A stretch of 38,438 nucleotides of DNA from a bacterium (GTDB lineage Bacteria; Coprothermobacterota; Coprothermobacteria; Coprothermobacterales; JAADFF01): positions 1 to 38,438 of the forward strand of contig JAMORD010000082.1 of assembly GCA_027063755.1 (NCBI GenBank), written 5' to 3'. Numbering within the stretch: the stretch's first letter is position 1; each line of letters begins with the position of its first letter. This document shows, in pieces, positions 8,776 to 16,571 of this stretch. The notes below the pieces were generated by a model that was not told the origin of the DNA, made no database searches, and worked only from the letters and a program-made list of their open reading frames with translations. Made by a program: the position numbers and the translations under genes.

Positions 8776-9695
8776 TACTTGCCCTCCGGATACTCTATAA
8801 TGTAAACCCATTTGTACCTCTTGCCCCACTTGAGGGCCTCTTCTTTGGTGGGAAAGAACACATCAATGTGATAATACTTAATCCAGCCTCCAACATCTAC
8901 AGCGTCACTATTGCCGTATCCTTCTATATATAGTTTGCTGTGTAATGGAACAAGTCTTGGATCTACGGCTACAACACCTTTTCTTGCCCTGTCTCCCGTT
9001 GCCGTAACCCAGTCGACACCGGGATCTTCAGGTGAGTATGCAGTAATGAGGGCGATAAATTTTTTCAGATAAGGGCCATTGTAAAGGTGCGGGCCACTTT
9101 TGAATACCCATGGTGTTGGTTTTTTGATAATTTTCTTTTCTGTCCATGTTTTCACAACCTTATCATCAAGTATGTATTTGTTTGTTACGATCTCCATTAG
9201 CCCACCGGCGGCTTTTTGGAGCCTAATGACTTTGCCCGGTGGCAAGTTGTTGTCATAGTAAATGACCTGTTGCCATATGAGGGGTGCCAAGGGTATGAGC
9301 TTGGCTTTTTTCTGTATCCAGCCTTTGCTAACAAAGAGGGTTTTATTGTCTTTCCAGTAAATCTTATCCAGTGGGTTAGTGTTTATACCGGCAATGCTAA
9401 GAAGTGTATCTGTGCCACTGTGGGGAGGAGTCAATACATGCACTATGTCTTCTTTCGTCTCAACTTTATATTCTTTTACCCATGTGTCATATAGGACAGG
9501 GCATGAATCTATGGTGTTAATAGGAAATCCGGTTTTCTGAATGAATTCTTCTTCTGTGCGGGCAAATACATAGCCACTTTTTATGCCATCAAGGGTAACG
9601 GCACAATAAAAGCGTGTGTTTAGCACACCATATAGTATGGCCCACGCAGTAAAGATAATGATAAGTACCCTTAAAACACTGCGAGCTATATTCAC
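8775..9695 (-). CDS. 3D-domain (YabE-like) cell-wall protein
   Basis: 306 aa. An N-terminal membrane anchor or signal (VLRVLIIIFTAWAILYGVL) is followed by an unassigned region, a G5-like beta domain (about 140-210; IWQQVIYYDN ... GKVIRLQKAAGG) and a C-terminal 3D domain with three aspartates in AVDPRLVPL, DAVDVGGWIK and HIDVFF. The 3D fold is related to MltA-like lytic transglycosylases, so a peptidoglycan-cleaving role outside the membrane is likely. The start is GTG 9695, with SD GGTGGAGG 8 bases upstream; it overlaps the stop of the pilin-like gene (GTGA). Placement before ksgA matches B. subtilis yabE. Confidence 0.85.
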   Translation of the reverse strand: MNIARSVLRVLIIIFTAWAILYGVLNTRFYCAVTLDGIKSGYVFARTEEEFIQKTGFPINTIDSCPVLYDTWVKEYKVETKEDIVHVLTPPHSGTDTLLSIAGINTNPLDKIYWKDNKTLFVSKGWIQKKAKLIPLAPLIWQQVIYYDNNLPPGKVIRLQKAAGGLMEIVTNKYILDDKVVKTWTEKKIIKKPTPWVFKSGPHLYNGPYLKKFIALITAYSPEDPGVDWVTATGDRARKGVVAVDPRLVPLHSKLYIEGYGNSDAVDVGGWIKYYHIDVFFPTKEEALKWGKRYKWVYIIEYPEGK

Positions 9696-10189
9696 TTTAT
9701 AATCCTCCACCTTATGAGGTATGAAGGGTAAGGGGAAGGAGTAGTACCCACATGGACACCGCCAACCTCTTCGTCTACCAGTGTCATAACATATACAAGT
9801 GCCTCTGCCCCATGACTGGCGTCTGCTATAGAACTGGCATCTTCGGGTATGAGTATGGTGAGTTTCACGATGGCGGCTCCATTCATGTAGGGGGTATTTA
9901 GTTGCTCTCCTTGTATTTTGGCAGTATGGCCGTTTGGCAGAGTAGTAGATGTCTCGGCCTTGGTAGGTGTATTAGCTATTTTGGGGTAGTTTGCCGATAC
10001 CCATACAACTCCGTATTCTACAGCCGATTCTATGTCTTGCATGAGTAGTGTAGATGTTCTCACAGATATATTAAGTCTGTTTTCTTGCACGACATAACTC
10101 AGCAAAATAGCCGAGAGTAGGCCCAAGACAAAGACGATAATCAGTGTAATGATAAGTGTGGAGCCCCTTTCCCATTTCATTGTGGACAT
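9692..10189 (-). CDS. PilX-like pseudopilin (hypothetical)
   Basis: 165 aa with an N-terminal ERGSTLIITLIIVFVLGLL hydrophobic helix after a short charged leader. This resembles PilX/GspK-type minor pilins, in which the helix begins just after a Gly and the leader is trimmed by prepilin peptidase. The canonical Glu at +5 is not evident (Gly-Ser-Thr-Leu-Ile), so processing is uncertain. The rest is predicted to be a small periplasmic or extracellular domain of no recognised family. ATG 10189 has SD GAGGTG; it overlaps the upstream prepilin gene by 13 bp. The two are probably assembled together. Confidence 0.6.
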   Translation of the reverse strand: MSTMKWERGSTLIITLIIVFVLGLLSAILLSYVVQENRLNISVRTSTLLMQDIESAVEYGVVWVSANYPKIANTPTKAETSTTLPNGHTAKIQGEQLNTPYMNGAAIVKLTILIPEDASSIADASHGAEALVYVMTLVDEEVGGVHVGTTPSPYPSYLIRWRIIK

Positions 10190-11088
10190 GATCCGTTCAC
10201 CTCAATATACGGGCTAACCCCCGTTATATCTTGAAAATCACTCATTGTGTAGCCATCGTAGCTTTCTATAATGTCAGAATCCTTGAATGTTATAGTGCAC
10301 ATAGGTGGAGATGTCTTGGCACCAATAGATATGGTTATTTTTAAGATAGATGGATTACTGCTGATGAGCGAGGCACTGATATCTGTGAGGGGATATCCGC
10401 TGCAATCTATATCTATGTAATCTTCTGGACTGCTGAGTTCCGGTTTGTCCTTTATAGGTTGGGTAAAATACAGGTATATAACTTTTCCCTGCGTGGCACT
10501 CATTGTGGCTTCGTCAAAGCAGGCTATTGGTAGGGCAAATGGCACGGTGAGTTTAGTCATACCAACAGTTCCTGAGATGGTTTCATTGTCTCTGGTAGTG
10601 GCAGTATATGCAATGGTGATATTGGAATATGGTTTGTAATCTGGTTGGTTATCGCTTAGTATTCTGTCACCATAAAACATCTTTATATTGGTGATGTGCA
10701 CACCGGGCAAATCAGGATATGTTCTCCCGTCATTTATAGAGATATTGCTACTATTGTTTGTTAGGGTAGTTTGGTTTAGTGTCAGCTGTTTGGTGATATC
10801 CTCTGATGTGTTGAAAGAAGTTGCCGTGTAGATGGATATATTATTAATATTGTCCGATTGTCTGTTACCATCTGTTTGGGAGCATACAGCAAATTTCATA
10901 GGGTACAATGCATCAATGAGACGGCTATTGGTTAAATATGTGGCCTCTGCCCTGCTCATGGCAGAAGGAGTTTCTATAAATGTTGTTTTCAACAGGCTTG
11001 TAGTCATAGGTACAAGTGCAATAGTTAGTATAGAGACAATAATAATGACTACCAGTAGTTCAATAAGGGTATAGCCGCTATTTTTCAT
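10177..11088 (-). CDS. Prepilin-type N-terminal cleavage/methylation protein
   Basis: 303 aa. The N-terminus MKNSGYTLIELLVVIIIVSILTI is a class III (type IV prepilin) signal: cleavage after Gly5, Glu at position +5, then a long hydrophobic helix. The body is beta-rich and unassigned, and is longer than a major pilin. A minor pilin or pseudopilin (PilW/GspJ-like) is likely, matching the PilX-like partner downstream. No pilus assembly ATPase, PilC or PilD gene is in the window. Its ATG is 1 base after the mnmG stop and has only a weak SD, suggesting coupled translation. Confidence 0.8.
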   Translation of the reverse strand: MKNSGYTLIELLVVIIIVSILTIALVPMTTSLLKTTFIETPSAMSRAEATYLTNSRLIDALYPMKFAVCSQTDGNRQSDNINNISIYTATSFNTSEDITKQLTLNQTTLTNNSSNISINDGRTYPDLPGVHITNIKMFYGDRILSDNQPDYKPYSNITIAYTATTRDNETISGTVGMTKLTVPFALPIACFDEATMSATQGKVIYLYFTQPIKDKPELSSPEDYIDIDCSGYPLTDISASLISSNPSILKITISIGAKTSPPMCTITFKDSDIIESYDGYTMSDFQDITGVSPYIEVNGSCPQ

Positions 11089-11089
11089 G

Positions 11090-12922
11090 TTATTCCAGCC
11101 CCTTAAGCCTTTTCAGATATAGCATTAGGGCAACGACATCGCCACTTGATACTCCGGGTATCTGGCTAGCTTGCCCCAGTGTGGCAGGTTTAAATTCTTT
11201 AAGATAGTCTCTGCCTTCCCGCGAGAGGTTAGGCACCTTGTCGTAATTAATATTCTCTGGTATCTCAAGTTGGCTCAGTTTTTTGGCCTCATTAATAAGG
11301 CTCAGGTCTCGCTTGATATAGCCTTCGTATTTAACATCTATCTCCAGTGTTAGCTTGCCCTGATTATCAAGCTGTGATATTTCTGACACATACCTTGCAA
11401 GATCATCGGCGTGTATCTCAGGTCTTTTTAGCACCTGATAGGCCGAGGTTTTTCCTTTGAGAAAGTCAAAGTGCTCTTTATTGAGATATGTGCTTTTTAG
11501 CGATTCTTTGGCCTTTTCTATCAGTTCTTGTCTTTCCTTGACAAGTTTATATTCATCTTCTGTCAGTATTCCCAGTTCATATGCTTTCTTTGATAGTCTA
11601 AATGCGGCGTTGTCTTGTCTCAGTACAAGGCGATATTCAGAGCGTGATGTTAGCATTCTATATGGTTCTCTGATGGGATGTGTTGTCAGTTCGTCTATAA
11701 GTACGCCAATATATCCATCTTCACGGGATAACACAAATGGTTTTTCCCCCATAACATATAGTGATGCATTGATACCGGCAATGATTCCCTGTGCTGCTGC
11801 CTCTTCATATCCTGTTGTTCCATTGATTTGACCGGCTGAAAAGAGTCCTTCAATGCCTTTGACTTTCATAGATGGGTGAAGCTGATGTGGAGCTATAAGG
11901 TCGTAATCTATGGTATATCCTGGTCTAACAATTTCAGCATTTTCAAGGCCTGGTATACTCCGCACGACCATTTCTTGTATTTCAACAGGTAGTGATATGG
12001 CAAGACCGTTGGGATATATCTCTTCGGTATTCAGCCCAACGGGTTCTAAGAATATGATGTGGCTATTTCTATCGGGAAACCATACGGCTTTTTCTTCAAT
12101 AGATGGGCAGTATCTCGGTCCTATCTTAACCATATCTGATGCACGGGAAGCCGTAAGGTGTATGTGCATACGCACAATATCCATGGTGTGTTTGGTTGTG
12201 CGTGTTATATACACGGGCTTATAGCCTGGTGGATTGGGGGCCTCAAAGAATGAAAATGTTATCCCTTGTTCTCCAGGTTGAATTTCCAGTTTGTCCCAAT
12301 CTATAGTGCGACCATCAAGCCTTGGTGTTGTTCCCGTATTAAACCTCAGTATCTGTAGCCCCAGTCTCTTTAGTGCATCTGATATTCCATATGAGGGAAA
12401 TTCTCCCCACCTTCCGGCCTCTTTAGACCACGCAGAAATGTATATTTTGCCCTTCATAAATGTACCGGTTGTAAGTACAGTTGCCTTTGCCAGTATTTCA
12501 TCACCATATTCCAGTTTTACACCTACAACCCGGTTGTCTTCTATAAGCAGGTCTACGGCCAGCCCTTGAATAATTTCCAGATTATCTGTATTCATGAGTC
12601 TTTTTCTCATATTGGCAGGGTATATGTCCTTATCTATCTGTGCCCTTTGAGACCAAACGGCTGGTCCCTTTCCCTTGTTAAGTACACGGGCCTGTATGTA
12701 TGATTCATTGGTAACTCTTCCCATGAGTCCACCAAGTGCGTCTATTTCCATAACAAGCTGTGTTTTACCTGGACCTCCTATGGCAGGATTACAAGGAGGT
12801 ATGGCAATGGTATCTACAAAGCCCGTAATAAGGGCCGTTTTCATACCCATACGTGCCGCCACCTGTGCTGCCTCTACGCCGGCATGACCTCCACCGACAA
12901 CGATAACATCAAATGTCCTCAA
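11090..12922 (-). CDS. mnmG: tRNA uridine-5-carboxymethylaminomethyl modification enzyme MnmG
   Basis: 610 aa FAD protein that, with MnmE, installs the (carboxymethyl)aminomethyl group at C5 of wobble U34 in certain tRNAs. Seen: dinucleotide-binding VVGGGHAGVEAA at the N-terminus, CNPAIGGPGKTQLV with a conserved Cys (about 43-56), IDWDKLE/GTTPRLDGRT in the middle, and the C-terminal helical domain with TLGQASQIPGVSSGDV. Slightly shorter than many homologues (~620-630) but intact. The start is TTG 12922 with SD GGAGGAG; it overlaps the mnmA stop by 14 bp. Confidence 0.97.
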   Translation of the reverse strand: MRTFDVIVVGGGHAGVEAAQVAARMGMKTALITGFVDTIAIPPCNPAIGGPGKTQLVMEIDALGGLMGRVTNESYIQARVLNKGKGPAVWSQRAQIDKDIYPANMRKRLMNTDNLEIIQGLAVDLLIEDNRVVGVKLEYGDEILAKATVLTTGTFMKGKIYISAWSKEAGRWGEFPSYGISDALKRLGLQILRFNTGTTPRLDGRTIDWDKLEIQPGEQGITFSFFEAPNPPGYKPVYITRTTKHTMDIVRMHIHLTASRASDMVKIGPRYCPSIEEKAVWFPDRNSHIIFLEPVGLNTEEIYPNGLAISLPVEIQEMVVRSIPGLENAEIVRPGYTIDYDLIAPHQLHPSMKVKGIEGLFSAGQINGTTGYEEAAAQGIIAGINASLYVMGEKPFVLSREDGYIGVLIDELTTHPIREPYRMLTSRSEYRLVLRQDNAAFRLSKKAYELGILTEDEYKLVKERQELIEKAKESLKSTYLNKEHFDFLKGKTSAYQVLKRPEIHADDLARYVSEISQLDNQGKLTLEIDVKYEGYIKRDLSLINEAKKLSQLEIPENINYDKVPNLSREGRDYLKEFKPATLGQASQIPGVSSGDVVALMLYLKRLKGLE

Positions 12923-13931
12923 GGTTATCTCCTCCTTCTATAATGCCTCCCATCAGTAGGTATCCTTTTCTATCAAACACAGCACCAATCTGGCCGGGAG
13001 TAGCCTGAATGCCGTTTTCTAATTTTACTATATTACCATCTATATACTTTATATCTGCCAGTGGTCCCCGATATCGTGTCTGCAGTAAAAGACCCTCTGT
13101 AGGAAGGCTGTCTACGAACATGTTGATGTCAAAGAGTTTTACAGTTGTCTTTAAAAGATATGTTTTAGGTGCAACATAGAGCGTGTTGTCTTTTTTCTTT
13201 ATGACATATAACCTTTCATGGGTCTTGGGATGGGCCCCCAGTCTCTCTCCTACAGTATATAGATGAGCCCCACGATGATGACCAATGACAATGTTTTCTG
13301 GATACAAGATAATTTCACCATGGGATTCTCCTAAGTGATGTTTTAGAAAGTCTGACATCTTCTTTGAAAAGCATATATCTTGGCTCTCCTTCTTGCCTAT
13401 GAGTGGAAGTATACCGATATCCTCTGCAAGGGCATATATTTCTTCCTTTTTCATGCCACTTAAAGGGAATATAAGATGTCTGACAATGTTTCTATCAATA
13501 AGTGCAAGGAAATATGTCTGGTCTTTGGGGTTGAGAAAATCTTTTTGTAGAAGATGTGTACCGTATGGGGTTTCATGGGATACATGACTGTAGTGGCCTG
13601 TTGCCATAAAGTCGGCTCCTAAAGTTTTCATGGCCCCATATAGTCCTTTCATCTTGGCATCTCTATTACATATGGTGCACGGATTAGGTGTATATCCATC
13701 TTTATACATCTGAAGAGTTTTTTCTACAACGGCTGTGGAAAACGGTATTTGTAGTGGTACATTTATCCATTGTATACCTAATTTTTCCATAACGAGTGGA
13801 AGGTGCTTTGGCAAAGGATGTCCCAACTGTAAAAATACTCCTATAACTTTGTATCCTGCTTTTTTTAGCAGATATGCAGCTACAGATGAATCTATTCCCC
13901 CAGATATTCCCAAGACGACAGTTTTATTCAC
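12909..13931 (-). CDS. mnmA: tRNA-uridine 2-sulfurtransferase MnmA
   Basis: 340 aa ATP-dependent enzyme that thiolates C2 of wobble U34. Seen: PP-loop SGGIDSS (10-16), the TPNPCTICN motif with C85/C88, TGHYSH, and SQDICF with the second catalytic Cys near 187. The N-terminal part is shorter than the usual MnmA (no long insertion after the first strand). The start is GTG 13931 with SD GGAGG. It heads the nine-gene minus-strand chain and overlaps mnmG, so both U34 enzymes are co-expressed. Confidence 0.95.
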   Translation of the reverse strand: MNKTVVLGISGGIDSSVAAYLLKKAGYKVIGVFLQLGHPLPKHLPLVMEKLGIQWINVPLQIPFSTAVVEKTLQMYKDGYTPNPCTICNRDAKMKGLYGAMKTLGADFMATGHYSHVSHETPYGTHLLQKDFLNPKDQTYFLALIDRNIVRHLIFPLSGMKKEEIYALAEDIGILPLIGKKESQDICFSKKMSDFLKHHLGESHGEIILYPENIVIGHHRGAHLYTVGERLGAHPKTHERLYVIKKKDNTLYVAPKTYLLKTTVKLFDINMFVDSLPTEGLLLQTRYRGPLADIKYIDGNIVKLENGIQATPGQIGAVFDRKGYLLMGGIIEGGDNLEDI

Positions 13932-14009
13932 CTACATCAGTCCTCCTCGTTAAAATAATCATACAATATAAGATGTTTTGGTATGTAAACAGAGGGGTGG
14001 TGAAGGAAA

Positions 14010-15404
14010 ATGAATGTAAAAGTAGTAGATACAACGCTAAGGGATGGTCAGCAGTCATTGCTGGCAACAAGGATGACAACGGAAGAGATTATGGAGGTTG
14101 CCCCCATACTTGATGAAGTGGGGTTTTATTCCATGGAGGTATGGGGTGGGGCCACATTTGATGCTCCCCTGAGGTATCTTGGTGAAAACCCGTGGGATAG
14201 ACTTGACGCTATACGCAAGGCTCTGAAAAATACCAAGATACAGATGCTTCTTAGAGGCCAAAACCTTGTGGGATATCGCCATTATGCCGATGATGTTGTA
14301 GAGCTCTTTGTGAAGACGGTTAAGAAACATGGTATGGATATTGTCAGAATCTTTGACGCTCTCAACGATGTGAGAAATATGAAAAAATCTATAGAAGTTG
14401 CCAAAGGAGAAGGTATGCATGTCCAGATAGCCCTGTCATATACTGTATCTCCTGTTCATACTGTTGATTATTATGTCTCTTTGGCAAAAGATGTAAGGAA
14501 ATTGGGAGCCGATTCTATAGCCATAAAGGATATGGCTGGTATCCTTTTACCAAAGAGGGGAATACAGCTTGCAGAGGCTATTAAGGATGCCACTGGGCTT
14601 CCTGTGGAACTTCACACGCATTCTACAGGTGGTGTAGGACCAACACTTATTTATGAAGCTATTGTTTCGCATAGTGTTGATATTGTTGATACAGGTATAT
14701 CTCCTCTTGCTATGGGAACGGCTCAGCCCTCCATTCAGACGCTTTACTATATGCTGAAAGATGCAGATATAGACCTGGACATTAACATAGATGTCGTACA
14801 TGAGGCATCAAAGATTATTAAGAATATTGTGCAAAGACATAATCCCCCGGCCAAGGTATACATGATGGATCCGATGGTGCTGAAGCATCAGGTGCCGGGG
14901 GGTATGCTTTCTAATCTCATAGCCCAGTTAAAGGCTATGAATGCAGAAGATAGATTGGAAGAGGTACTTGAAGAGGTTCCTCGTGTGAGAAAAGATTTGG
15001 GATATCCACCGCTGGTAACTCCTATGAGCCAGATTGTAGGGACACAGGCTGTTTTAAATGTCATTAAGGGAGAAAGATATGCGATGGTGACAAAGGAACT
15101 GAAAAACTATATAAAAGGACTTTATGGAAAACCCCCTGCTCCTATAGATTCTGAACTTGTGGAAAAGGTGTTAGGTGATGAGAAACAAATAGATGTACGG
15201 CCGGCAGATCTCCTTGAGCCTGAGTTGCCCAAAGCACGCAGACTGGGAGCCCCGTATATAGAGAGTGATGAGGATTTGCTTATCGTTGCTCTATTTCCTG
15301 AGCAAGGGTTGGAGTATCTAAAGAAAAGAGCTATGAAGAAGTATGGTGTTGATGAAGAACTTGTAGTATACGATGATGATGTTGCAGTGTATCCTGTGCC
15401 TTAG
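14010..15404 (+). CDS. Pyruvate carboxylase subunit B / oxaloacetate decarboxylase alpha, carboxyltransferase part without biotin domain
   Basis: 464 aa. Contains an HMGL-like TIM barrel carboxyltransferase domain (TTLRDGQQSL at 8-17, RIFDALNDVRN near 113-123, AIKDMAG with the active-site Lys near 173, metal ligands in LHTHSTGG at 201-208) and the following conserved PYC/OADA domain (HQVPGGMLSNL onward). The protein ends shortly after, with no biotinyl-Lys domain (no AMKM), so carboxybiotin must come from a separate carrier. It transfers CO2 between biotin and pyruvate/oxaloacetate; direction cannot be read from sequence. SD GGTGAAGG precedes the ATG. It is divergent from mnmA and followed by the SufT-like gene. 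Confidence 0.9.
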   Translation: MNVKVVDTTLRDGQQSLLATRMTTEEIMEVAPILDEVGFYSMEVWGGATFDAPLRYLGENPWDRLDAIRKALKNTKIQMLLRGQNLVGYRHYADDVVELFVKTVKKHGMDIVRIFDALNDVRNMKKSIEVAKGEGMHVQIALSYTVSPVHTVDYYVSLAKDVRKLGADSIAIKDMAGILLPKRGIQLAEAIKDATGLPVELHTHSTGGVGPTLIYEAIVSHSVDIVDTGISPLAMGTAQPSIQTLYYMLKDADIDLDINIDVVHEASKIIKNIVQRHNPPAKVYMMDPMVLKHQVPGGMLSNLIAQLKAMNAEDRLEEVLEEVPRVRKDLGYPPLVTPMSQIVGTQAVLNVIKGERYAMVTKELKNYIKGLYGKPPAPIDSELVEKVLGDEKQIDVRPADLLEPELPKARRLGAPYIESDEDLLIVALFPEQGLEYLKKRAMKKYGVDEELVVYDDDVAVYPVP

Positions 15405-15414
15405 TTAATGCCTA

Positions 15415-15443
15415 TACACAAGAGGATGCTGCTATGATACAAT
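15415..15443 (+). promoter_or_regulatory. Possible promoter for the SufT/MIP18-like gene
   Basis: TACACA and TACAAT are separated by 17 bases, about 33 bp before the start codon and after the previous stop. Pattern match only. Confidence 0.35.
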
Positions 15444-15475
15444 AGCCTATAGAGAAGTTTATGGAGGTGAACATT

Positions 15476-15811
15476 ATGTCCGATTTTAAACCTATGTACC
15501 CTGAGAAGGTAGAAAATCCCGATGTGAAAAATCTGCTAACAAGACTTAGACAGGTTGTTGATCCAGAGATAGGCCTTAATATTGTTGATCTCGGTCTCAT
15601 ATACAACATAGAAATCAATAAGGAAAACGGTGAGGCCACCATTACGATGACACTCACCGTTCCCGGTTGTCCACTATCTCAGTGGCTTGTTGAACAAGTG
15701 CGTATGGTTGCTATGGCCACAGAGGGCATTGACAAGGTTGATGTTAAACTTGTGTTTGACCCCCCGTGGACGCCAGATTTCGTGAATAAAGAAGCATTAG
15801 GCATGAAATAG
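15476..15811 (+). CDS. MIP18/DUF59 family iron-sulfur assembly protein (SufT-like)
   Basis: 111 aa. A typical DUF59 domain: VVDPEIGLNIVDLGLIY near the N-terminus, then a beta strand with TVPGCPLS that carries the conserved Cys, and VFDPPWTPD at the C-terminus. Family members (SufT, PaaD-like, MIP18) help mature Fe-S proteins. The frame opens at 15461, but GGAGGTGA is positioned for ATG 15476. The last 15 bp overlap the end of the converging XapX gene. Confidence 0.92.
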   Translation: MSDFKPMYPEKVENPDVKNLLTRLRQVVDPEIGLNIVDLGLIYNIEINKENGEATITMTLTVPGCPLSQWLVEQVRMVAMATEGIDKVDVKLVFDPPWTPDFVNKEALGMK

Positions 15812-16000
15812 TGCTTTGAAAACGACATAACCTAAGAATATGCCTAAAATTCCCATAACACCTGGGAGGACAGTGGGGGCTGGCACTTCAAGTTTCAAGA
15901 AGGCAAATATGGCCCCCACTGCGAATCCTGTTCCTAGTGCCATAAGGTTGTCTTTCACACTGCCCATATATTTGGCAAGTTCCATGAAGAACTCTTTCAT
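15797..16000 (-). CDS. XapX domain small membrane protein (DUF1427)
   Basis: 67 aa with two hydrophobic helices. The stretch GTGFAVGAIFAFLKLEVPAPTV, then GVMGILGIFLGYVV, matches the XapX family (glycine-rich helix, Pro-Ala-Pro, second glycine-rich helix). Function is unknown. SD GGAGG lies 7-8 bases before the ATG. It converges on, and overlaps by 15 bp, the SufT-like gene, and is divergent from cheW. Confidence 0.85.
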   Translation of the reverse strand: MKEFFMELAKYMGSVKDNLMALGTGFAVGAIFAFLKLEVPAPTVLPGVMGILGIFLGYVVFKALFHA

Positions 16001-16025
16001 GTTTTATTCCTCCTTTCCATAATTA

Positions 16026-16057
16026 TTGAAGGGTATCTATGATACCATATTTATAGA
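16026..16057 (+). promoter_or_regulatory. Possible cheW promoter with inverted repeat
   Basis: The 87-bp space between XapX (-) and cheW (+) holds a perfect inverted repeat GGTATC-TAT-GATACC (16032-16046) that contains TATGAT. TTGAAG lies just upstream (16026) and TATAGA downstream (16052). It could be an operator overlapping a promoter, but the exact -35/-10 pair is ambiguous. Confidence 0.35.
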
Positions 16058-16087
16058 TATCTTATGAAATGAAAGGGGGTAGTAGCC

Positions 16088-16534
16088 TTGGAAAGACAGG
16101 TTGTTGTCTTTAAGTTAGGTGAGAAAGAGTATGCCATTGATATTTTAGAGGTGCAGGAGATTCAGCGTTATATTGAGCCTACTGAGGTACCTAATGCACC
16201 CTCGTTTGTAAAGGGTATTATCAATCTCAGAGGTGAAATTATTCCTATTTTCGACATCAATGAACGCTTTGGGAAACCCCCTGTAGAGATAGATGAAGGT
16301 ACGAAGATTATCATTGTTATGATAGGAGATAGAAAGGCTGGTTTTATAGTCAATGATGTTCACGAGGTTCTTCGTATATCTACCGATATGATTTCTCAGG
16401 TCCCCGATAGTATAGGTGGTAGGGTAAGGGAGTTTCTCAAAGGTGTTATTAAGTATCAAGACAGGCTTATACTGTGGATAGATGTAGAAAAGCTATTCTC
16501 AGAAGAAGAGAAAGAGGCTTTGGCTCAAATCTAA
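16088..16534 (+). CDS. cheW: Chemotaxis coupling protein CheW
   Basis: 148 aa, a single CheW domain: VVVFKLGEKEYAIDILEVQEI at the N-terminus, then FVKGIINLRGEIIPIFDI, GFIVNDVHEVLRI and a C-terminal FLKGVIKYQDRLILWIDVEKL. CheW bridges receptors and the kinase CheA in membrane arrays. No cheA, cheY or receptor with a signalling domain is in the window. The start is TTG 16088 after AAAGGGGGT. It is followed after 37 bp by two membrane-protein genes, so an operon is likely. Confidence 0.95.
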   Translation: MERQVVVFKLGEKEYAIDILEVQEIQRYIEPTEVPNAPSFVKGIINLRGEIIPIFDINERFGKPPVEIDEGTKIIIVMIGDRKAGFIVNDVHEVLRISTDMISQVPDSIGGRVREFLKGVIKYQDRLILWIDVEKLFSEEEKEALAQI

Positions 16535-16571
16535 TAATCTGGTTTCCTGGGCGAAGGGAGAGGGAAATAGA

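Noticed and set aside
15412-15657. Minus-strand 81-codon frame under the SufT-like gene
   Set aside because: It lacks an SD and any recognisable motif, and the plus-strand frame is a clear family member.
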